In this document: piece after piece, positions 1 to 9,174 of the stretch
Layout of the letters: each line of letters starts with the position of its first letter
How positions within the stretch are numbered: the stretch's first letter is position 1
DNA from: Crocinitomix algicola
GTDB lineage: Bacteria > Bacteroidota > Bacteroidia > Flavobacteriales_D > Crocinitomicaceae
Direction: 5' to 3'
Assembly (NCBI RefSeq): GCF_001661595.2
Contig: NZ_LYPF02000001.1
Span: 310,001 to 374,000, forward strand
Length of the DNA: 64,000 nt
Notes under the pieces: generated by a model
Databases searched by the model: none
What the model saw: the letters and a program-made list of their open reading frames with translations, nothing else
Told to the model about the DNA's origin: nothing
Program-made: the position numbers and the translations under genes

Positions 1-414
1 AATAAAATCAACAATGGTTTCGACCTCTTCAAACGTTTCATCCATCAAGTTTTCTAATTCCTCCTCCGTAAAATCAATATTCCATGTTCCCAAGAAATCG
101 TTACCTCCCAAACTTATATGAACAGCTTTCAGTTCTGGTTTGTTAAGTAGTTGCTCCTCTATTTCATCTAACTTTTCTACTGTCAAAAAGTCTTCTGTTC
201 TTGCCCCATTAACAGCCAATTCGGAATTACTGAAATATTGTTGATTTGAATGCCCCCAATTCGACATAACTTTATTAAAAGTTTGATCGGCATGCATAAA
301 AAAAGCCCATGAATCACCAATTAATAAAACGGTTGAATTATTCTCTTCATCACATTGTCCAAAATTATTGAGAGAATTTAATAGAATTAGTAGGAATAAT
401 AATCTTTTTATCAT
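1..414 (-). CDS. SGNH/GDSL-type hydrolase, partial (C-terminus outside window)
   Basis: The reading frame is open from ATG at 414 to the window edge, giving 138 codons. A hydrophobic signal segment covers residues 4-20. SGNH blocks follow: GDSW at about residues 33-36 (block I, nucleophile Ser), NGAR near 69-72 (block II Gly) and GGND near 103-106 (block III Asn). Block V with the catalytic Asp/His lies beyond the edge. The family comprises secreted esterases and lipases of varied specificity, so the substrate cannot be predicted. Seen: motifs and signal peptide. Inferred: export and ester hydrolysis. Confidence 0.8.
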   Translation of the reverse strand, partial: MIKRLLFLLILLNSLNNFGQCDEENNSTVLLIGDSWAFFMHADQTFNKVMSNWGHSNQQYFSNSELAVNGARTEDFLTVEKLDEIEEQLLNKPELKAVHISLGGNDFLGTWNIDFTEEELENLMDETFEEVETIVDFI

Positions 415-457
415 GGGGTAAGGTCTAATACTTTTATAATCATAACGTGCTACATTA

Positions 458-988
458 TTATTGGTTGGTATGGGTGTGATAAACGTCCACAGCAATACCT
501 CTATACTCTGGAACTCGCTTTTTAAAAGTCATTCCATTATTCAAGGCTACTGCTTTCGATCCAATATTTTCTGGATGAATTATGGAATGAAATTCTTTCG
601 CATATCCCCTTTTAAATCCTTCTTTTTTACAACCAATAGCTGCTTCTGATGCGTATCCTTTTCGCCAATATTGAGGTAAAATAGTATAGCCAATCTCTAT
701 TATTTCTTCACCATTAAGGTCTTGAATTAAAATTCCGGCTTGTCCAATAATTTGCTCATCAATTTTGGAACACAAAACGTTCATACCTCCCAAATTATTC
801 TCATATCTATACATGGCCTTGTCGAACCATATTTGACATAATTCTTTTGGACTTAACATTGGGTCGAGAGCTAAGAATTTAACAGCTTGATCATTCTCAA
901 AAACCGCTATCCAATCTTCAAAATCTGTCCATTTTAAAGCCCTAAAAAACAATCGTTCAGTTTCAAAATCGAATAATGTGAATTTCAT
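458..988 (-). CDS. GNAT family N-acetyltransferase (RimJ/RimL-like)
   Basis: This 176-residue protein has the usual length of RimJ/RimL-type acetyltransferases, which transfer acetyl from acetyl-CoA to an amino group. The N-terminal ETERLFFRAL segment is typical of the subfamily. The acetyl-CoA loop is seen around residues 108-120 as PQYWRKGYASEA, matching the R/Q-x-x-G-x-G/A pattern. A late NxxSKAVALNNGM segment matches the usual asparagine-serine acetyl-CoA contact helix. It is a single gene between the SGNH gene and an oppositely oriented gene. The substrate is unknown. Confidence 0.85.
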   Translation of the reverse strand: MKFTLFDFETERLFFRALKWTDFEDWIAVFENDQAVKFLALDPMLSPKELCQIWFDKAMYRYENNLGGMNVLCSKIDEQIIGQAGILIQDLNGEEIIEIGYTILPQYWRKGYASEAAIGCKKEGFKRGYAKEFHSIIHPENIGSKAVALNNGMTFKKRVPEYRGIAVDVYHTHTNQ

Positions 989-1119
989 TGCATTAAAACA
1001 TTAATTTAGAGAAGAATATTTAAATATACTTAAAAAGACAAATCAAACACTCTTCTCCTTGGAAATTACTAGATAGTATTCTATCTTTTACCGTTTAGAT
1101 TTAACAGAATAAAAATTTC

Positions 1120-2151
1120 ATGGATTTCAACGAAATAAAATACAAAAAACCATTTTATAAAATTAAGCAACCCCTTAGAGAACATTTAAGACAATATTCG
1201 CGCCTTGCACAGTTTCCTATTTCTTATGATGATTTAGCAAGTCATGGTGAAATAATTCCTTTAACTGATGAAAATGGAAATTCCACGTTTTGGAATGCTG
1301 TTTTATTCAATCCTAGTGATATTGATCAGATTTATTCAGATCTACTCAATCTATATCAAATGCTTTACGCAGATGGAAGTCCAATAGCTTATATTAAAAT
1401 AGGAAGTGTTGATTTTTGTTCTTATGGTAATTCAAAGCCCTTTAGGATTAAAGTTGTAAACGAAATAAATGATAATCACGATTATTATTACATAAAGAAA
1501 GCAGACGCATCTCGAATTTACGGCTTAGAATTGGAGCATATTTTTTCTCCAAATAAAATGAGTTATTTAGTCGATAAGCTCACTTTAGTTGAAGAACATG
1601 TAATAGGCATTCCGTGCGATGAGTTTATCGCAAAAAATAATGGAAAAAAGGTTGAAAACCGTTTAAGACTGGCGAAAGAATTCGTTAAGTTTAATGAACG
1701 TTGCTTTGTACAGCTATTGGGTGATATGCGAGCATATAACTACGTTGTAGAGATTAATCAAGATTTCGATAATATTCAATATCGCTTACGTGCAATGGAT
1801 TTTGACCAGCAATCATATGAAGGCCGAAAAAACATGTATTTACCGCAATTCTACAAAGATAATATTGAATTGGTAAATTTAACACAAGAAGTAATGTCTT
1901 TTGAAACTGCCGGTCAATACGTACTTCAAGAACGGGCAGCAATGAAAAAGCGATTCTTATCTGCTAGACAAAGAACAAAAAGTCTCTTGCGTAGAATGCG
2001 AAACGACCGAATATCTACGGATGCAAACGTGAAGCAGCTCCGAGAAGATCTTTCAAAATTGTATAATAATGAAGCTTTTTTGGAATGCAGAACAATGGGA
2101 CAAATCCTAATTCTTCATATTGAGTCTAGACTTGGAATAAAGATTTTTTAA
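1120..2151 (+). CDS. Unrecognised conserved-type protein with kinase-like motifs
   Basis: I do not recognise this 343-residue protein as a named family. It has no signal peptide or membrane segment. Three features recall a protein-kinase-like fold: YYIKKADASR with Lys126/Lys127 followed by GLELE (Glu137/139), like a beta3 Lys and alphaC Glu; LGDMRAYN with Asp202 and Asn207, the D-x4-N spacing of a catalytic loop; and MDFDQ with Asp227, resembling a DFG-type metal site. The C-terminal third is helical and very basic (RQRTKSLLRRMRNDR). It ends directly next to the convergent Fe-S gene with no bases between the stops. The kinase idea is inference only. Confidence 0.6.
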   Translation: MDFNEIKYKKPFYKIKQPLREHLRQYSRLAQFPISYDDLASHGEIIPLTDENGNSTFWNAVLFNPSDIDQIYSDLLNLYQMLYADGSPIAYIKIGSVDFCSYGNSKPFRIKVVNEINDNHDYYYIKKADASRIYGLELEHIFSPNKMSYLVDKLTLVEEHVIGIPCDEFIAKNNGKKVENRLRLAKEFVKFNERCFVQLLGDMRAYNYVVEINQDFDNIQYRLRAMDFDQQSYEGRKNMYLPQFYKDNIELVNLTQEVMSFETAGQYVLQERAAMKKRFLSARQRTKSLLRRMRNDRISTDANVKQLREDLSKLYNNEAFLECRTMGQILILHIESRLGIKIF

Positions 2152-2940
2152 TTAAAGGTCTGATGCGTTAGCAATAAGCTCGGCAATATCCAAAACTTCG
2201 ACTTCATTTTCCTTATTAAAATTCTTTACACCATCCGTCATCATTGTATTACAAAAAGGGCAGCCGGTAGCAATAATATTTGGACTTTTTTCTAAAGCCT
2301 CTTCGGTACGTTCAATATTTATTTCTTTATTACCGTTTTCGGCTTCTTTAAACATTTGCGCTCCACCTGCACCACAACATAATCCTTTTGCTCTGCAACG
2401 TTTCATTTCCACAAATTCTGCATCAAGCTTTTGAATTAATTCCCTTGGAGCCTCGTATACGTCATTTGCTCTTCCAAGGTAACAAGGATCATGAAATGTA
2501 ATTTTTTTACCTTTAAATTCTCCCCCTTCTACCGTTAGTTTTCCCGACTTAAATAAATCTTGAATGAGCTGAGTATGATGAATTACTTCATAATTCCCTC
2601 CTAATCCAGGATACTCATTCTTTAATGTATTAAAACAGTGCGGGCAGCCAGTTACAATTTTCTTTACTTCATATCCATCCAGAACTTGAATATTCATCAT
2701 AGCTTGCATTTGAAATAAAAATTCGTTTCCTGCCCGTTTAGCCGGATCTCCTGTACACGATTCTTCTGCTCCTAGAACTGCAAATTTCACCTCACATTTA
2801 TTTAGTATTTTAACTATTGCTTTGGTGATTTTTTTTGCACGGTCATCAAAACTACCTGAACAACCCACCCAAAAAAGGACATCTGGTTTGTCACCTGTCG
2901 CCATCATCTCCGCCATCGTTGGTACCTTTAAAACACTCAT
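2152..2940 (-). CDS. (Fe-S)-binding protein with two CCG cysteine-rich domains (HdrB/GlcF-like)
   Basis: The 262-residue protein has two cysteine-rich repeats of the type that bind noncubane or [4Fe-4S] clusters in heterodisulfide reductase subunit B, GlcF and LutA. Repeat one includes WVGCSGS and GCPHCFNT. Repeat two includes HDPCYLGR, GLCCGAGGAQ and GCPFCNTM, so the CCG signature is intact. There is no membrane segment. It lies 46 bases downstream of the membrane ferredoxin-type partner on the same strand, so the two probably form one electron-transfer complex of unknown substrate. This pair next to MlaD and amidase genes is familiar in Bacteroidota. Confidence 0.85.
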   Translation of the reverse strand: MSVLKVPTMAEMMATGDKPDVLFWVGCSGSFDDRAKKITKAIVKILNKCEVKFAVLGAEESCTGDPAKRAGNEFLFQMQAMMNIQVLDGYEVKKIVTGCPHCFNTLKNEYPGLGGNYEVIHHTQLIQDLFKSGKLTVEGGEFKGKKITFHDPCYLGRANDVYEAPRELIQKLDAEFVEMKRCRAKGLCCGAGGAQMFKEAENGNKEINIERTEEALEKSPNIIATGCPFCNTMMTDGVKNFNKENEVEVLDIAELIANASDL

Positions 2941-2986
2941 CTTAATTATTTATATTTTGTAAACTAATAATTCTATACTATGAAAA

Positions 2987-4306
2987 CTAAGCTTCATCTT
3001 TCCAATTTAATCGATCTGAAGGTGAAAATTGCCAAGGAGCTTGATTGTTTTCAATATTTGTATTCATTGTTGCCAATTCAGAAGGCATTTTTGATTCTTC
3101 CATCACCAGATATCTCCTTAAATCAATTATAATTTCTAAAGGATCAATATTCACTGGACAGGCTTGAACGCATGCGTTACAACTTGTACAAGCCCATATT
3201 TCTTCTTCTGTAATATAATCTCCAATCAATGACTTCCCATCATCAAATTTATCACCTTCTTTCCTAACCCCTTTACCTACTTCTTCTACTCTATCACGCA
3301 CATCCATCATAATTTTACGTGGAGATAATTTTTTACCAGTAATATTTGCTGGACATTCGGATGTACACCTCCCGCATTCGGTACATGTATAAGCGTTTAA
3401 AATATTAACCCAAGTTAAATCTCTGACATCCTTAGCACCAAATCTTTGTGGCGTTGCATTTGGATCTACTTCAGGAACAGCGTAAGGATCAGCATTTGGA
3501 TCTAACATAAGCTGGACCTCTGATTTAACGCTCTCCATATTGGTAAATTCTCCTTTAGGTTTCAATTTTGAAAAATACGTATTTGGAAAAGCCCAAATGA
3601 TATGTAAATGTTTAGAATAAGGTAAATAACACAAAAATGAAAACACCATTAATATATGTCCCCACCAACCTATTCTTTCTAAAACAACAAGTGTATCCAT
3701 GCTCAAGGAATCAAATAATAATGGCCCCATCCATGAACTAATTGCAAACCCATAAGATTCTCCATAATTCATTCTGTGCATCACTTCATCCGTTCCGTTC
3801 ATAGTAAAAATACATACCACGAGTACAAACTCCAGGTATAAAATGATGTTCCCATCTAGTTTTGGCCATCCTTTCATTTCTGGCTTTACAAAACGGGGAA
3901 TTTTAAGAAGGTTTCTTCGTGCTAAAAATGAGAAAGTAGCAATTAATGCAAGCAAAGACAGGACTTCAATTAAACTTATTGTAAAAGTGTATAATCCTCC
4001 TAAACTTTCATAAAAAAAACGATGTGTTCCGAAAGCACCATCAATGATTATTTCAATCAACTCGATTTGAGTTATAACGAAGGCAACATAAATAAAGATA
4101 TGGAGAATCGCTGCAATAGGACGAGCAGTCATTTTTGATTGTCCCAAAGCAACTCGAATCATTGTTTTCCAACGTTCCTTTTTCTGATCAGATCGATTTT
4201 CTTCACGACCAAGTCGAATGTTTTGAATTATTTTGCGAACGTTATAAGCAAAAAAGCTACCCGATCCAATTAAAACAAGAATAAAAACAATATTACTGAT
4301 TTCCAT
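2987..4306 (-). CDS. Membrane-bound Fe-S oxidoreductase with two [4Fe-4S] motifs (HdrC/DE-like)
   Basis: This 439-residue protein has an N-terminal membrane module of about five or six hydrophobic helices within residues 1-240, resembling the heme-binding gamma subunits of nitrate or heterodisulfide reductases. A soluble part follows with two ferredoxin motifs: CTECGRCTSECP (about residue 308) and CTSCNACVQACP (about residue 373). It probably passes electrons between the membrane quinone pool and the CCG protein encoded immediately downstream. Donor and acceptor cannot be read from the sequence. Confidence 0.85.
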   Translation of the reverse strand: MEISNIVFILVLIGSGSFFAYNVRKIIQNIRLGREENRSDQKKERWKTMIRVALGQSKMTARPIAAILHIFIYVAFVITQIELIEIIIDGAFGTHRFFYESLGGLYTFTISLIEVLSLLALIATFSFLARRNLLKIPRFVKPEMKGWPKLDGNIILYLEFVLVVCIFTMNGTDEVMHRMNYGESYGFAISSWMGPLLFDSLSMDTLVVLERIGWWGHILMVFSFLCYLPYSKHLHIIWAFPNTYFSKLKPKGEFTNMESVKSEVQLMLDPNADPYAVPEVDPNATPQRFGAKDVRDLTWVNILNAYTCTECGRCTSECPANITGKKLSPRKIMMDVRDRVEEVGKGVRKEGDKFDDGKSLIGDYITEEEIWACTSCNACVQACPVNIDPLEIIIDLRRYLVMEESKMPSELATMNTNIENNQAPWQFSPSDRLNWKDEA

Positions 4307-4352
4307 CTAACACTAAAATTAATAAAATTGAAAAAGATTTTCCCCTATGAAT

Positions 4353-5336
4353 TTAATTCATTTTGGTTTTTCTACCAAATAAAGAAAAGTGAACATATTT
4401 ATTTGGATTTGCTTCCATATCATCCAATAAATTTTGAAGGGACTGATTGGTTTCTATAAGTTCATTATGTAAACTATCTGTATGCAATAACATACCTAAA
4501 GACCCTTCCCCATTGTTTACTTTACCTAATACACCATTAAGCTCTGCCAGTGTGTTTTTTGTCTCAATAATAACAGACTTTATTCCTGAATCTTTTAGTG
4601 TGTCTGATATCGCAGATATATTATCAATTGTATTAGATATTTGCTCTGATTTATTTGCTAGATTATTTGTTACTTCGCCGACATCGTTTAGAATTTTATC
4701 AACCATATCAGTTTCTTTTTTAATCAGCACGCTTAAATTATTCGCTAAATCTCCAAATGTACCAACAGCAAAACGAACTTCATCTAAACTTTCATCGATG
4801 GTATAGGCTGCACTAGTATCCCAAAACGCACCAACTGAAACGATAATAGCATCCACTGAACTAATTAATTCTTCCGTCTTTTTCTTAAGCGGTAAAATTT
4901 CCTCATTAATTTGCTCCTCGAGTGACTGCGCGATAGTACCCTTCAATGTATCTCCCGTTTCATAAAAAGTTAATTCGGAACTGTAATCATTATTTAACGT
5001 TAAATCCAATGCTTTGGTTCCTAAAATATCAGAGCTTATCAACTCTATCTTGGATCCAAAAGGAATCAAAAGTTCCTCATTATCAACTGAAAATTTAACT
5101 TGAATAGTATCAGCGTAAGAAGGGTGTAATCCAACAGAAAGCACTTGTCCTACTTTTAGCCCGTTTAATTGTACCTCGTTCGAAACTTGCAAACCTGAAG
5201 AATTCCCAAAATTCACATAAAATTCTCGATTTTTGCCAAATAGAGGTCCACCTTTTAAGAAATTGACTCCAACAAAGAGTAATAACAACCCTAAAACGAC
5301 TAGTAATCCAACTTTAAATTCCTTTGACACTCTCAT
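4353..5336 (-). CDS. MlaD/MCE family lipid-transport protein
   Basis: The 327-residue protein starts with a short cytoplasmic MRVSKEFKVG, then one membrane anchor (residues 10-25), then the MCE domain (about residues 35-120) with the typical FGNSSGLQVSNEVQLNGLKVG core. The remaining two thirds are predicted helical and coiled-coil, including ANKSEQISNTIDNIS. MCE proteins are periplasmic parts of phospholipid transporters between inner and outer membrane. The matching ATPase and permease are not in the window. It lies between the amidase and the Fe-S genes on the same strand. Confidence 0.88.
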   Translation of the reverse strand: MRVSKEFKVGLLVVLGLLLLFVGVNFLKGGPLFGKNREFYVNFGNSSGLQVSNEVQLNGLKVGQVLSVGLHPSYADTIQVKFSVDNEELLIPFGSKIELISSDILGTKALDLTLNNDYSSELTFYETGDTLKGTIAQSLEEQINEEILPLKKKTEELISSVDAIIVSVGAFWDTSAAYTIDESLDEVRFAVGTFGDLANNLSVLIKKETDMVDKILNDVGEVTNNLANKSEQISNTIDNISAISDTLKDSGIKSVIIETKNTLAELNGVLGKVNNGEGSLGMLLHTDSLHNELIETNQSLQNLLDDMEANPNKYVHFSLFGRKTKMN

Positions 5337-5415
5337 TTCGACTTAAATACGTTTTTCTATAGTTTGGAATTGCTTTGCAATAGCTCGCTAATTTAATGGA
5401 AAAAATCGTTGACGC

Positions 5416-6540
5416 TTACTTTTTCGTCAAATTAATTGCTTTTTCGATATTAATCCTCTGCTCACCTTGAAATGCAACAACAAAAGCATTTTCAAATCCT
5501 TTTCTTCTCATTTCAGCTTTTAATTCTTTTGCTTCTTCGACATTATCATATAGTCCAACTGTATATTTATGTAGACCATTTCCTTCGTACTTCCATACGG
5601 GCATCCCTAAAAATCGAGGATCGTTAAGACTTAGTAAATCTGAGGTTGTTGCAATTTGAACCCGAAACACAATTTTATCTCTATTTTCATCAAGTTCTAA
5701 AGCTTCCTCGTTCATTCCATAATCAGGCGGCGCACTCGATTCAAAAGTTGTTGATTGATCCGCCGATTCGTAGTACATTTTATACTTTTCGAAAGCAGTA
5801 AAAATTGAACCCGCCATTTTCGTTTGATTAGCTGTATCGCGTAAAAAATTTTCTTCTTCAACGTTGGTAAGAAATCCGGTTTCAATTAAAACACTCGGCA
5901 TAGTTGTTTTATAGAGCACCAAAAAACCGGCTTGACGAACACCTCTATTTGCACGTCCAAGGCTAACAAATTCATCCTGAATTCTAGCCGCAAACTCAAT
6001 ACTATGATTTAAAAAAACGCTGAGTTGAAGTTGTCTAGCGATTATGGCGTCCGCTGATAATTTTTCATATTTTTCATCACTATTTGCCTCGAATTCGATT
6101 GCCGAGTTTTCTCTTTCAGCAATCTCACGTTGTGCTTCCGTTTTGTGCAACCCCAAAACATAAGTTTCTGCTCCAAACGCTTTAGATGGCCCGGCATTTG
6201 CATGAATACAAATAAATAAATCTGCATTATTTCTATTGGCAATAGCCGCACGCTCATCCAATTCAATAAAAACATCTGTCGTTCGGGTGTATATCACTTT
6301 AATGTCTGGAAAATGTTTTTCAATAAATTTCCCAAGTTTTAACCCAATTGCCAAAGTTACCTCTTTCTCTTTCGAGTGTTTACCGTGACAACCTGGATCT
6401 TGACCGCCATGACCAGGATCAATAACTACGGTATGTATTCCTCTTAACGCTGCATCCATTTGATTAAACGCATTTTGCGAAAAAAACATGAAGCAACACA
6501 ATATAAAGCGCTTTGAAATGTTATATGCCTTTGTATTCAT
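5416..6540 (-). CDS. N-acetylmuramoyl-L-alanine amidase (Amidase_3) with C-terminal SPOR-like domain
   Basis: The 374-residue protein has a signal peptide (residues about 8-26) and an Amidase_3 zinc hydrolase domain. Zinc and catalytic signatures are visible: IDPGHGGQDPG (His), the KEKEVTL Glu, LFICIHAN (His) and SVLIETGFLTN (catalytic Glu). The C-terminal 80 residues (FRVQIATT to KGFENAFVVAF) look like a SPOR domain, which binds denuded septal glycan. It cleaves the amide bond between MurNAc and the stem peptide in the periplasm. It is divergent from lptD with 63 bases between the starts. Confidence 0.92.
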   Translation of the reverse strand: MNTKAYNISKRFILCCFMFFSQNAFNQMDAALRGIHTVVIDPGHGGQDPGCHGKHSKEKEVTLAIGLKLGKFIEKHFPDIKVIYTRTTDVFIELDERAAIANRNNADLFICIHANAGPSKAFGAETYVLGLHKTEAQREIAERENSAIEFEANSDEKYEKLSADAIIARQLQLSVFLNHSIEFAARIQDEFVSLGRANRGVRQAGFLVLYKTTMPSVLIETGFLTNVEEENFLRDTANQTKMAGSIFTAFEKYKMYYESADQSTTFESSAPPDYGMNEEALELDENRDKIVFRVQIATTSDLLSLNDPRFLGMPVWKYEGNGLHKYTVGLYDNVEEAKELKAEMRRKGFENAFVVAFQGEQRINIEKAINLTKK

Positions 6541-6603
6541 CTGACTTAAAAGTTATAGATTTGTCTTTTTTTTTAATCTATATAACAAAGTTAAGACCAA
6601 AAG

Positions 6604-9171
6604 TTGCGTAAACTCTTAAACATACGGTTAGTTATCAATTTTTCATTGTTGATAATTGCAAGCTTTTATAGTCTTGCTAGCTTTGGACAAACTGAAGTCA
6701 AGAGTGGAAGTTCTAATGCTAATGGATTAAATTCACCCGTTGATTATCAAGCACGTGATTCAATTGTCTCTAATATTCCAAATCAAACCGTAAAGCTATA
6801 CGGTGAAAGTGTTGTTACCTACGAAGACATAGAGTTGAGATCGGATTATATTGAGATTGACCTAAAAACCAATGAAATTATTGCAACCTATAGCCTTGAC
6901 AGTGTCGGAAACCCTATTGGAAAACCCGTATTTGTAAGCGGAGGTGAAGAAAGTGAATGCGATTATATCAAATATAATATAGAGACTAAAAAAGGGATTG
7001 TAAAAGAAGTTAGAATGCAACAAGGTGAAGGCTACATTCATATGGCAGAATCAAAAGTTCACCCAAACGAGCAAATTCATTTTAAACATGGTAAATTCAC
7101 AACTTGCGAGAATGAAGAGCCGCATTTTCACTTTAATCTTTCGCGGGCAATAGTTGTTCCTGAAAAGCGTATTGTTACTGGCCCAGTTTACATGCAAATT
7201 CTTAAAGTACCAACTCCACTAGCTGCACCTTTCGGTTTTTTCCCGAATTCTGAATCAAAAAAGGCTGGAATTATTTTACCTGATTTCCAAAATGGTAATT
7301 ACGGATTTGGACTTGAAAACCTAGGTTACTACATACCATTAAACGATTATTGGGAAACTTATATGTACGGAAGTATATTTACGACTGGTAGTTGGGCGGC
7401 CCAGAACATGACGAATTACTATAGAAAATATAAGTATCGAGGAGGATTTAGTCTGCGATTTGAGCAATTTCGCGGAAAGTTTTATGACGATTTTGATACC
7501 AGAAATAAATGGACATTAAATTGGAATCACAGTCAAGACGCAAAAGCTCATCCTACTTTAAAATTTTCAACAAACATAAACTATGTCTCAGACAATACCG
7601 CCCAAACAAGTTTAGATGCGATAAACCCTAATTTTTATAATAATACATTCAACTCAAGTGTTAACATTAGTAAGTCGTGGAAAACGAAAAAATTTAACGG
7701 AACAATGGGGATGTTAAATTCATTACAACAAAACTCACAAACTGGTAATTATGCATTAGAATTACCTCATTTAAACCTTTCAGTTAGTCGTTTTGATTTA
7801 GGTGTATTACGTAAGAACAAAATTGGAAAAAAATGGTACGAATACATTACGGTAGTGTACAATATGAACGCAAAAAACTCAATCACTGCGCCTGATAGTA
7901 TATTCAATCCTGACGACTTAGGATTAGTAAGAGAATATGCTTTAAATGGATTAGAACATCGAGCAACTGTTCAATCAAATTTAAGAACTTTTGGTGGCAG
8001 AATAGTTTTAACCCCTTCTGTGAATTATCGTGAAATATGGAATTTTCAGTACGAGGAGCGTTCATGGAATGAAGATTTACAAAAAGTCGACACTACTGAA
8101 TTCAATGGATTTAAAAGCTCAAGAGATATCGCGTTTGCCGCATCCGCCCAAACCAATTTTTATGGCTACTACAAAATGAAAGGAAAACAAGGCGTAAAAT
8201 TCCGTCATGTAGCTTCGCCAACTTTAAGTTTTTCATATCGACCTGACATAGGACTTTATGAAGAAATTCAAACTGACTCTTTAGGAAACACTAGATACTA
8301 TTCGCCTTTTGCACTAAGTAAATACCGAGAAGTTTCAAACGGATCTTCAGGTCGAATAAATTTTGGGATAAACAATACGTTAGAAATGAAAAAACGATCT
8401 CGAAAAGATACAATTAATGATACTTTTCAATCTTATAAACTAATTGATGCCTTCTCAGCAACTGGGAATTACGACTTGTTAAAAGATTCAATGAACCTGA
8501 GCAATATCGCCTTGGCCTTTCGTACATCGAAGTTTTTCAACATCTTCAACTTCCAAACAAACGCTACCCTATCACCATATAGTTGGGTTGATTCTACAGG
8601 CTATGCAATATCAACTTACGCATGGCAAGATGGCAGAGGTTTAGGTCGAATTACCACCGCTAAAGGTGTAATAAACGCAAATTTTACAAATAAAAAAGGA
8701 AGAGAGAAGCAAAAAGAAGCCGATGAAGCGACGAAAGATGATGCTATAAAAAATGGCAATGCAACGGATCCTAAGTCAAAAAATTATTCAATTCCATGGG
8801 TGCTTAATTTAGGTTATAATGTGAATTATTCGCAACAATCCTTATCCAACGGATTTGGTTCCATTGTTGACAGCTTTAGCATTGTTCAGACCATAAGCGC
8901 AGATGGAAATGTTAACTTGAACGATAAGTGGAAGATTGATTACTACTTTAACTTTGACATTGAGGAATTGTTTTTAACCAATTTTACAGTGGGTTTATGG
9001 CGCGATTTACACTGCTGGGAAACGAGTTTATACTTCCAACAATTCGGTCCGATGTTTCCAGAAACGGGAATATCAAATTGGAGTGTTCAATTTAAAATAG
9101 GTGTAAAAGCTAGCATGTTCCAAGACATCAAGTATGATCATACGTTTAGAAATCCAGGACCAATATTCTAA
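6604..9171 (+). CDS. lptD: LPS-assembly outer-membrane protein LptD-like
   Basis: The 855-residue protein has a signal peptide (residues 1-28, ending ASFGQ), an OstA/LptD-type beta-jellyroll region around residues 50-200 (for example VKLYGESVVTYEDIELRSDY), and a long Tyr/Asn/Phe-rich C-terminal beta-barrel. LptD inserts lipopolysaccharide into the outer leaflet. The frame is closed by a stop at 6592-6594 and the only possible start before the signal peptide is TTG at 6604, so a TTG start is very likely. It is divergent from the amidase and ends 3 bases before the convergent T9SS gene. Confidence 0.88.
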   Translation: MRKLLNIRLVINFSLLIIASFYSLASFGQTEVKSGSSNANGLNSPVDYQARDSIVSNIPNQTVKLYGESVVTYEDIELRSDYIEIDLKTNEIIATYSLDSVGNPIGKPVFVSGGEESECDYIKYNIETKKGIVKEVRMQQGEGYIHMAESKVHPNEQIHFKHGKFTTCENEEPHFHFNLSRAIVVPEKRIVTGPVYMQILKVPTPLAAPFGFFPNSESKKAGIILPDFQNGNYGFGLENLGYYIPLNDYWETYMYGSIFTTGSWAAQNMTNYYRKYKYRGGFSLRFEQFRGKFYDDFDTRNKWTLNWNHSQDAKAHPTLKFSTNINYVSDNTAQTSLDAINPNFYNNTFNSSVNISKSWKTKKFNGTMGMLNSLQQNSQTGNYALELPHLNLSVSRFDLGVLRKNKIGKKWYEYITVVYNMNAKNSITAPDSIFNPDDLGLVREYALNGLEHRATVQSNLRTFGGRIVLTPSVNYREIWNFQYEERSWNEDLQKVDTTEFNGFKSSRDIAFAASAQTNFYGYYKMKGKQGVKFRHVASPTLSFSYRPDIGLYEEIQTDSLGNTRYYSPFALSKYREVSNGSSGRINFGINNTLEMKKRSRKDTINDTFQSYKLIDAFSATGNYDLLKDSMNLSNIALAFRTSKFFNIFNFQTNATLSPYSWVDSTGYAISTYAWQDGRGLGRITTAKGVINANFTNKKGREKQKEADEATKDDAIKNGNATDPKSKNYSIPWVLNLGYNVNYSQQSLSNGFGSIVDSFSIVQTISADGNVNLNDKWKIDYYFNFDIEELFLTNFTVGLWRDLHCWETSLYFQQFGPMFPETGISNWSVQFKIGVKASMFQDIKYDHTFRNPGPIF

Positions 9172-9174
9172 TAA

